A stretch of DNA of 64,000 nucleotides from Polyangiaceae bacterium (lineage in GTDB: Bacteria; Myxococcota_A; Polyangia; Polyangiales; Polyangiaceae). The translations under genes and the position numbers were made by a program. The DNA lies in contig JABFXY010000114.1 in NCBI GenBank assembly GCA_013361525.1, forward strand, positions 1-64,000, read 5' to 3'. The notes under the pieces were generated by a model. It saw only the letters and a program-made list of their open reading frames with translations. It was not told the DNA's origin and did not search any database. Of this stretch, positions 1 through 7,100 are shown in pieces (within the stretch, counting starts at the first letter, position 1; every line of letters starts with the position of its first letter).

Positions 1-209
1 AGGCGCGCCTCGAGCGGGTCGACGACGAGCCGCTCGATGTCGGACGGTGTTGCGCCCGGAAGGACGGCGACCACCGCGAAGTTCGGGAGCGGGAACGTCG
101 GGTCTTCCGCCTTGGGGATGGCCGCGAGGGATTGCAGGCCCAGGCAAAACAGGCCGAACAACACGACCAGCGTCAGCTGCCAGCGTTTGACCGCGATTTC
201 GGTGAGCAT
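1..209 (-). CDS. RND-family efflux transporter, N-terminal fragment
   Basis: Only the first 69 codons lie in the window; the gene runs off the left edge. The protein opens with a short cytoplasmic stretch, then a hydrophobic helix (about residues 13-30), then the motif DPTFPLPNFAVV followed by PGATPSDIERLVVDPLE. This matches the start of AcrB/MexB-type inner-membrane proton antiporters, where TM1 leads into the porter domain. The start ATG (209-207) overlaps the last base of the upstream stop (TGATG), so the gene is translationally coupled to the membrane fusion protein. Together they would form the inner-membrane and periplasmic parts of a tripartite pump. The substrate cannot be read from the sequence. 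Confidence 0.9.
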   Translation of the reverse strand, partial: MLTEIAVKRWQLTLVVLFGLFCLGLQSLAAIPKAEDPTFPLPNFAVVAVLPGATPSDIERLVVDPLEAR

Positions 210-1288
210 CAGCGACCGCCGCCGGCGGAGGCGACGGCGACCGGCGCACCGTCGACGAGGTCGTGGCAGCCGCGAACGACGACGTTGTCGAGCCCGGCGA
301 GATCGGTCGAGAGCGCGGCGGTCTTCTCCGTGAGGAACTCGACGCGCACCGTTTTGCGGCTCGCCTTGCCGGCGTCGACCGTGAAGACGGCGGCGCGATC
401 CGCTTCGCCGTCCACCAGCGCTTCGATCGGGACCACGGCTGCAGGGTGCACGAGGCGATCGATCGAAACCTTCGCGACGAGCCCGCTCTTCGGCTCGATC
501 GGTAGCTCGTGCGGAAGGACGATCTCCGCGTTGAAGGTGCCCGTCGCGACGTTGCCGACGCGCGCGACATCGCCGATCGTCGCTGCGATCGGGACACCGG
601 GGAGGGCGTCGAGCGTGACCACCGCGGCCTGCCCCGAGCGAAGCGCGACGGCGTCTTTGTCGGTCAGCGCGACGTCGACCACCCACCCGCGATCCGTACC
701 GAGGAACGCGACGATCGGGCGGCCGGGGCTCACGACCTCACCCGGCTCGGCGAGGCGTGATTCGACGATTCCGGCCGCGGGCGCGAGCAGCACGGTGTGA
801 CGCTCGTTGAAGCCGGCGATGCTGACCGTCGATCGCGCCATCGCCGCGGCCGTCTCGGCGTCGTCGAGGTTCGACTTCGGAATTGCACCTTCGTGCTGGA
901 GGGTCCGCGCGCGGACCAAATCGCGCTCGGCCTTCTCCGAGCTGCGGCGCGCCTGCTCGGCGCTCGCGCTGTATTCGGTCGGATCGAGCCGCGCGAGCAC
1001 TTGGCCCTTCTTCACGTGCGCGCCTTCTTCGACCTCGACGCTGCGAATCGAGCCGCCGACCTTGAACGACAGGTTGTGCGCCTGCTTCGGTCGCACCAGG
1101 CCCGAAGCGCGAACGGGCCGATTCACCGGGCCGCGCTCGACCGGCGCGACCACGACGTCGCGCGGCGCTGCGTCGACGGCCTTCGCCTCCGCGACGGGGA
1201 CGGCGCGGTCACAACCCGCCGCCGCCACCGAAAACCCACCGAGCCAAACCAGCCAACGAAGCCGAACCAAGGTCGATGAGTTAACCAC
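209..1288 (-). CDS. RND efflux periplasmic adaptor (membrane fusion) lipoprotein
   Basis: AcrA/HlyD-type periplasmic adaptor of about 350 residues. It has an N-terminal lipoprotein signal (RLRW...SVAAAGC), then the barrel-sandwich segment (SFKVGGSIRSVEVEEGAHVKKG, 'VLARLDPTEY'), an alpha-hairpin region (EQARRSSEKAERDLVRARTL) and the second lipoyl half (LLAPAAGIVESRLAEPGEVV). It is the first gene of an operon with the RND transporter (1-base overlap). The start is uncertain: a TTG at 1312 lies inside a palindromic operator and is unlikely; GTG 1288 is used here; TTG 1270 gives a tidier 19-residue signal peptide and fits the predicted promoter better. Probably repressed by the divergent TetR protein. 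Confidence 0.92.
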   Translation of the reverse strand: MVNSSTLVRLRWLVWLGGFSVAAAGCDRAVPVAEAKAVDAAPRDVVVAPVERGPVNRPVRASGLVRPKQAHNLSFKVGGSIRSVEVEEGAHVKKGQVLARLDPTEYSASAEQARRSSEKAERDLVRARTLQHEGAIPKSNLDDAETAAAMARSTVSIAGFNERHTVLLAPAAGIVESRLAEPGEVVSPGRPIVAFLGTDRGWVVDVALTDKDAVALRSGQAAVVTLDALPGVPIAATIGDVARVGNVATGTFNAEIVLPHELPIEPKSGLVAKVSIDRLVHPAAVVPIEALVDGEADRAAVFTVDAGKASRKTVRVEFLTEKTAALSTDLAGLDNVVVRGCHDLVDGAPVAVASAGGGR

Positions 1289-1296
1289 GGTCGTAG

Positions 1297-1313
1297 ATTG
1301 AACACCGTTCAAT
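1297..1313. promoter_or_regulatory. Palindromic TetR-type operator within the efflux promoter
   Basis: ATTGAAC-ACC-GTTCAAT is a perfect 7-3-7 inverted repeat between the divergent efflux operon and the TetR gene. On the minus strand a consensus -35 element TTGACA (1323-1318) lies just upstream, so the palindrome fills the spacer and reaches the expected -10 position (about 1300-1295) of a leftward promoter. A repressor bound here would block RNA polymerase. This follows the usual pattern for TetR/AcrR proteins that control a neighbouring pump; binding itself is inferred. Confidence 0.6.
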
Positions 1314-1414
1314 ATGATGTCAACGTTCGTCCGGAGAATGCGAGCACTCTCCTCGGGCGGGACCCAAGCCGTCGTGCGCGCGCGAAGAAAAACCTGATAA
1401 TTCCCCCTCTATCG

Positions 1415-2071
1415 ATGGGTGCAGCCGAACGCCGCGAACGCGAGCGAGCCTCGCTTCAGAAGAAGATCCTCGACGCCGGGCGCGAGATCCTCGTTCGCGA
1501 GGGCTACGAGTCGCTCACGATGCGCAAGCTCGCCGAGAAGATCGAGTACACGCCGGGCGCCCTTTACGCGCACTTCGCCGACAAGGACGCCCTCGTGCGC
1601 GCGATCTGTCAGGCGGACATGCTCGACTTCGCGGCGCGCTGTCAGGAGGTGACGAAGGTTGCCGACCCGATGGAGCGCTTGCGCACGCTGGCGACGCTCT
1701 ACGCGAAGTTCGCGCTCGAGCACCCCGAGCAATACAAGGTGCTCTTCGTGCTCGAGCCGGTTCAGGCCTTCAAAGACGGCCTGGTCGTCGAGCGCGGCAA
1801 CCCGGAGAGCGACGCGTACGCCATCCTCGAGCTCGCGATCGCGCACGCCGTCGAGCAGGGCCTGTTCCCCGCCTGGAAGAACCGGCCGCAGCTCGTCGCG
1901 CAGCTGATGTGGGCGGCGATGCACGGCGTCGTCTCGATCGAGAACCGACGCACCGCAGCGATGGACATCCCGTTCGAGCCCATCGAAGACCGCGTGGCCG
2001 CCGTGTGCGACGTCATGCTCGCGGGGCTGGGCGCGACGAAGCCGCCGAAGCGACGGAAGAGCAAGGCTTGA
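1415..2071 (+). CDS. TetR/AcrR-family transcriptional repressor
   Basis: 218-residue TetR-family protein. The N-terminal helix-turn-helix is clear: QKKILDAGREILVREG, then YESLTMRKLAEKIEYTPGALYAHFADKDALV, the standard TetR DNA-binding signature. The C-terminal ligand-binding part is all-helical and of WHG/TetR_C type (MERLRTLATLYAKFALEHPEQYKVLF). The ATG at 1415 was chosen because the family starts about 10 residues before the first HTH helix; an upstream in-frame TTG at 1298 overlaps the operator. Divergent from the RND efflux operon, so it most likely represses the pump and perhaps itself. The inducer is unknown. Confidence 0.93.
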   Translation: MGAAERRERERASLQKKILDAGREILVREGYESLTMRKLAEKIEYTPGALYAHFADKDALVRAICQADMLDFAARCQEVTKVADPMERLRTLATLYAKFALEHPEQYKVLFVLEPVQAFKDGLVVERGNPESDAYAILELAIAHAVEQGLFPAWKNRPQLVAQLMWAAMHGVVSIENRRTAAMDIPFEPIEDRVAAVCDVMLAGLGATKPPKRRKSKA

Positions 2072-2081
2072 TGCTTCGAAG

Positions 2082-3899
2082 TCAGTCTGGGTGACCGGCC
2101 GTCGACAAGCGCCGATCCAGGTCGAACGCTGCGCTGATCAGCGCGAGGTGCGTGAACGCTTGAGGGAAGTTTCCGAGGTGGCGCGCGCGAGGGCCGAGCT
2201 CTTCCCCGTAAAGGCCGACGTGGTTCGCGTAGCCGAGCATCTTCTCCAGGTAGAACCGCGCCTTGTGGAGATCACCCATGCGCGAGAGACACTCGACGTA
2301 CCAGAACGAGCACATCGAGAAGGTGCCTTCGCCGGGTGGAAGCCCGTCGGAGAACTCGTCGTCGACGTGATAGCGGTACACGAGCGAGTCGGTGACCAGC
2401 CGCTCTTCGATCGCGGCGAGCGTGGAGAGCCAGCGCGGATCGGTCGGCGAGATGAACCGCACGAGAGGCATGAGGAGCGCGGAGGCATCGATCGCGTTCG
2501 AGCCCACCGACTGGAGGAACGTCCTGCGCTTGTCGTCCCAGAACCGCTCGAACACGTCCTCGTAGATCTTGTCGCGGGTCTCGAGCCAGCGGCCGAGCGG
2601 CGCGGGGAACGATCGGCGCAGCGCGAGCCGGGCCGCGCGGTCGATCGCCACCCAACAAAGCACGCGCGAATAGAGGAACTCGCGACGACCGCCGCGCCCT
2701 TCCCAGATGCTCTCGTCGGGCTGGTGCCAGTTGGCGCAGACCCAGTCGACGAGGCGCCGAACGTTGCGCCAGAGGTCGAACGAGATGGGAGCGCCATATT
2801 TGTCGTAGAGGTAAATCGCGTCGAGGAGCTCGCCGTAGATGTCGAGCTGCAGGTGATTCACCGCCCCATTTCCGACGCGCACGGGCTTCGAGCCGAGGTA
2901 CCCGTCGAGGTGCAAGAGCTCTTCTTCGAGGAGCTCGTGACGGCCGTCGACGCCGTACATGATCTGCAACGAGCCGTCCGGCTCGAGCTCGTCGCAGCGC
3001 GCCTCGACCCAGCGCATGAAGGAGGCCGCTTCGTCCGTGTAGCCCAGCCTCATCAGGCCGTAGAGGGTGAACGACGCGTCGCGGATCCACGTGAAGCGGT
3101 AGTCCCAGTTGCGCCTGCCGCCGATCTGCTCGGGTAGGCCGAACGTCGGAGCCGCGACGATCGAGCCGTGGGTCTGGGAGGTGAGAAGCTTCAACGTCAG
3201 GGCCGAGCGCAAAACCATCTCGCGCCAGCGCCCGCCGTAGGTCGCGCGACCCGACCATCGTCTCCAGAAGTTCACCGTGTTCTTGAAGGCTTCGGCGACG
3301 TAGTGATCGTGGCCGCAGTGCGACGGCTTTTGGCCGCGGAGCTGCTCCAAAATGAACGAGGCCGTCTGCCCGCCTCGCAACGTGAACTCTGCCACGGCGT
3401 CGCCGTTTCGGATCTCGACGGGGATCGACGAGCGCAGGCGAAGCGCGAGCCCTTTCGGTGACGATGCCGAAAACACGATGCCGTCCGAGGTGCGCTCGAC
3501 GGTGTGCTCGGCGCGCGCGTAGTCGAAGCGCGGCGCGCACCGCATTCGAAACGGAACGTCGTCGCGCACGGCCTTCGCCCGGCGCACGATGTTGTGCGCG
3601 ACGCCCGCGTCGGCGACCGGCATGAAGTCGGAGATCTCGGCGACACCTTCGTCCGCGAGAAACCGGGTCAATAGGACGTTGGTGTCCGGCAGGTAGAGCT
3701 GCTTGTGCGCGGGCTCACGCAGCGCCGTCGCCAGCTGGAATACGCCGCCATTGTCCGCGTCGAGCAGCGACGCGAACACCGAAGGCGAGTCGAAGTCGGG
3801 CGCGCAGAAAAAGTCGATCGACCCATCGACCGACACCAGCGCGACCGTGTGCAGATCGCCGATGACCCCGTGGTCCTCGATCGGGCGGTAGCGGCTCAC
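2082..3899 (-). CDS. Glycoside hydrolase family 15 protein (glucoamylase/trehalase type)
   Basis: 605-residue GH15 enzyme of the bacterial two-domain type. Residues 1-230 form the N-terminal beta-sandwich (RYRPIEDHGVIGDLHTVALV, SIDFFCAPDFDSPSVFASLLD). The (alpha/alpha)6 catalytic barrel follows, with the family signature GGRRNWDYRFTWIRDASFTLYG. Acidic residues in DESIWEGRGG and in YGEELGPR correspond to the expected general acid and base. No signal peptide is visible, so it is likely cytoplasmic. Expected to release glucose from alpha-glucosides or hydrolyse trehalose; the sequence does not separate these. The GTG start at 3899 is preceded by AAAGGA eight bases upstream and fits the family N-terminus. 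An open frame extends upstream but is not protein-like. Confidence 0.9.
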   Translation of the reverse strand: MSRYRPIEDHGVIGDLHTVALVSVDGSIDFFCAPDFDSPSVFASLLDADNGGVFQLATALREPAHKQLYLPDTNVLLTRFLADEGVAEISDFMPVADAGVAHNIVRRAKAVRDDVPFRMRCAPRFDYARAEHTVERTSDGIVFSASSPKGLALRLRSSIPVEIRNGDAVAEFTLRGGQTASFILEQLRGQKPSHCGHDHYVAEAFKNTVNFWRRWSGRATYGGRWREMVLRSALTLKLLTSQTHGSIVAAPTFGLPEQIGGRRNWDYRFTWIRDASFTLYGLMRLGYTDEAASFMRWVEARCDELEPDGSLQIMYGVDGRHELLEEELLHLDGYLGSKPVRVGNGAVNHLQLDIYGELLDAIYLYDKYGAPISFDLWRNVRRLVDWVCANWHQPDESIWEGRGGRREFLYSRVLCWVAIDRAARLALRRSFPAPLGRWLETRDKIYEDVFERFWDDKRRTFLQSVGSNAIDASALLMPLVRFISPTDPRWLSTLAAIEERLVTDSLVYRYHVDDEFSDGLPPGEGTFSMCSFWYVECLSRMGDLHKARFYLEKMLGYANHVGLYGEELGPRARHLGNFPQAFTHLALISAAFDLDRRLSTAGHPD

Positions 3900-3952
3900 C
3901 TTGCAGATCCTTTGCAAGGCCGAGCCCCACGCGGGCCGCTTTCGAACGAAGA

Positions 3953-4046
3953 AACCGCAAAGACGCAAAGGGCAGAAAAAGAACGCGAAGGAAGCGGTTT
4001 GATCCCTCCTTCGCGCGCTCGTCCTGCCCTTCGGGGCTTCGCGGTT
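3953..4046. repeat. Long imperfect inverted repeat, copy A (AACCGC...GCGGTT family)
   Basis: Arms of about 40 bases pair with each other: the left arm starts AACCGCAAAGACGCAAAGGG and the right arm, read in reverse complement, starts AACCGCGAAGCCCCGAAGGG. Both arms contain GGGCAG and end in CGCGAAGGA. It lies in the spacer between the GH15 start and the end of the TPR-pseudokinase gene. Two further copies, with the same ends and arm order, are at 13153-13288 and 23666-23762. It encodes no protein and resembles a REP/MITE-like intergenic element. Confidence 0.8.
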
Positions 4047-4066
4047 CGGCTTCTCGGCGCGGCGTG

Positions 4067-4092
4067 GAGGCGTGCCACACCTGGCACGCCTC
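4067..4092 (-). terminator. Hairpin just past the TPR-pseudokinase stop
   Basis: GAGGCGTGCCA-CACC-TGGCACGCCTC is a perfect 11-bp stem with a 4-base loop, about 10 bases beyond the stop of the minus-strand gene ending at 4103. There is no T-run after the stem, so it may be an RNA 3'-end stabiliser or a weak terminator. Confidence 0.5.
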
Positions 4093-4102
4093 GCACAGTG
4101 CC

Positions 4103-7100
4103 TCAGGCGTCGATGTTGATGCCGAGCGCCTTGCGAATCGTGAAGAACTCCTCGCTCACGCTGAACAGGAGCAGCTCCTTGTTGCGCTCGCGGTTCGCGA
4201 CGCCGCCGTCTCCGTCGCCTGCACGGAGCAGCTCGAGCGCGAGCTCGAGGTCGTTCGCGAGGATCAACCCCGCGCGATCCGCCGAGAGATCGACGCCCGC
4301 GACCCACTTCTTGAGATCGATGGCACCCGCTTGGAGGAGCTTCGTCACCGCGCTCACGAGCTGCTCGCGGACCGGGCCGGCCAGCGCCTTTTCGAGCGTC
4401 GCGATGTTCTCACCGACGGGGCCTTCGAGCTCCGGAGCGACCGGGAAGGCGGGCACCACCAAGCGGATGGCCGCGAAGAGCCAAGCGCGAAGGCCGGTGC
4501 CGGTCGGCACGATCTGACGGATGTAGAGACCCTGTCGGTAATAGGTGAGGTGGCGCGCCGCGACGAACGCCGCCGGTTGCGTCGGCAGCTCGAGCGCGAG
4601 CGCCGCTTGGCCGAGCACGATGCCGGGCGTGTGCGCGTGGAGGAAAGCGAGGCCGCTCGGGTCCTCCGGGTTCTGGAAGGTGGGCGGCGGATCCATCCCG
4701 AGGACGCCGGCCGCGTAGTACAGCGTCTGCGACATCGGGTAGGGGTGGCGGATCAGATCGAGCGCGTACGCGGCTTGGTAGCCGAGCGCCTCGAGCGGCT
4801 GGCCGTTTCGCTTGAGGACCGCGGGCTCGATGAGTTGGAAGATCTGCGTGACGAGCGGATCGGCGTCCGGGTGCATCAGCAAATCCCACTCGTCGTTGCC
4901 GAGTCGCGACTGCGCCGCCGCCGGACCTTCCGGACGCATGCGGCGGTAGAAGCGCTCTTCGTCGGGCTCCGCGAGGTTCAAGCAGACGAGCGCCTGGCAG
5001 AGGCACCACGCGGCGTCCGCTTGCTTCGCCTCGGTGTAGAGCTTCCGCAGAAGCCGATATCCCTCGGGCTTGTTCGGGTTCTTGCGAAGGATCGGCCGCT
5101 GCGCCGCGACCGCCTTGTCGAGGTACTGCGCAGGGTCGCTCGCGTAGAGCGCCGCGAGGATCTCGTTGCGCTCGGTGTTGTCGGGGTCGAGCGTCTGCGC
5201 CGCCTCGTACGCGTCGATCGCTTCCGTCGTCCAGCCGAGCTTGTCGCGGTAGAGGGCCGCGAGCTTGTCGAAGGACGCGAGCATCTTGTCGCGGTCGGCG
5301 AGGTCCGTCGCTTGGTCGAGCTGGATCTTCACGAGGCGCTCGACGCCTTCGTGATCGTTCAGCTGGCTGCGGACGTCGATCGCCTCGACGAGCGCCTTCT
5401 CGAGCGACGGATCGAGCTCGAGCACGTCGTCGTAGAACTTCGCCGCGCGCTCGAGCTCGCCCATTTGACGGCCCGCGACGATCGCGGCGGTGTGCAGGTA
5501 CTTCGCCTTCTGCTTCGCGTCGGACACCATCGACGCGAGCTTGAGGACGATGTCGACGAGGCGGGACCAGTCCTTCTCCTCGCTGTAGAGCTGCATGAGC
5601 TTCGTGAGGACCTTGCGATCCTCCGGGCGCTCGTCGAGCGCCGCGACGTAGCTCTTGCTCGCGCGGGTCCTGTCGTTGAGCTTCGCCGAGTAGATGTCGC
5701 CGATCTCGAGGAGCAGGGATGTCCGAGCCTCACCCGTGAGGGCGTCGAGGCCGCGCGTCTTCATGCGAATGAGCTCTTCCCAGTCGCCCTTCTTCTCGTA
5801 GACCTTCGCGAGGAGCTCGAGCGGAGCGTTCGACTCGGGATCGAGATCGCTCGCCTCGGAGAGCGCGGGCACCGCAGCGTCGAGCTCGCCGAGGTGGAGG
5901 CGCGCGGTGCCGAGGCCGATGAGGGCGTCGGCGCGTGCGCGCATCGTGAGCTTGTCGTCGAAGCGCTCCAGCACGTCGGCGTAGAGCGTCGCCGCGCGCT
6001 TGTGATCGCCTGCGTCGAGGTGGACGCGTGCGGCCGCCGCGACCGCGTCGGCGGCGTCGGGCGCGAGCTTGAGGAGCAGCTCGACCTGACCCTTGGCCTT
6101 TTCCGACGACCCGGTCTTCGCGAGCGACTCCATGTAACGCATCAGCACGCGCTGGGCGTCGGTCTTGTTCATCGTGTCGGCGCGGCCGACCACGTTCTCG
6201 TAGGACTTCGACGCCTCGATGAAGCGGCCCGCCTCGAACGCGATGTCACCGGTGACCATGTGGCCCGGCAAGCTCGTCGGATCGAGGTCGACGGCCTTCT
6301 TCGCGGCATCGGCCGCACGCGTCGTGTCGCGGACCTTGTCGCGAAGGAGAAGGGCCATCTCGCCGTAGAGGCGAGCCTTGCCGATCTTGCCGTCGCTTGT
6401 CTCGATCTCGCGCGTGATAAGCTCGACGGCGCTCGCCGCGTCGCCGCGCGCGAGATACGCCTGGCGAAGCGCGTGCGCGGCGGCGGTGTTCGACGGCAGC
6501 GCGTCGAGAGCTGCCTTGTAGCGCTCGATCGCACCGTCTTTGTCGCCCTTGTCCTCGAGCATCTTCGCTGCGCGGACCCAGAGATCGCTCTTCTGGTCGG
6601 CCTTTTCCGCCTTCGACGCGAGGGCCTCGACCGCGGAGAGCGCCGCGTCCGCATCACCCGTCGCGACGCGGACGTTCGCGAGCGACTCGAGCGCGCCGGT
6701 GTGTTTCGGATCGAGCTCGAGCACGCGCTCGTAGATCTTCTGTGCGCGCTGCGGCGACCCGATTTGCTCGACGAGGACACGGCCCATCGAAAGAAGCGCG
6801 TCGATGCGCGTCTTGTCGTCCGTGATCAGCTTGAGCATCTTCTCGTGGCCGGTGACGACGTCCTCCCAGCGGTCCAGCGCCCGGTAGTGGCGGAGGAGCG
6901 ATGCGAGCGTCGCGGCGTGCGAGGGATCGAGCTCGAGCACGCGCTCGAGCGTCTCGGCGGCCTTCACGTGATCGAGGAACTCTTCCTCGTACACGCCGGC
7001 CATGCGCTCGAGCAGGTTGATCTTCTGGCGCGGCGTCGCGGCGACCTTGAGCTGGCGCTCGAGCACCTCGAGCAGCTCGCCGTAGCGACCTTGGCGGTTG

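Noticed and set aside
2091..3137. 348-residue open frame antisense to the GH15 gene
   Set aside because: Same cause; the opposite strand encodes a clear GH15 enzyme with catalytic motifs.
4082..4096. TGGCAC followed by GCAC, resembling a sigma-54 -24/-12 promoter
   Set aside because: The -12 element TTGC is missing, and TGGCACGCCTC is fully explained as one arm of an 11-bp hairpin behind the gene ending at 4103.
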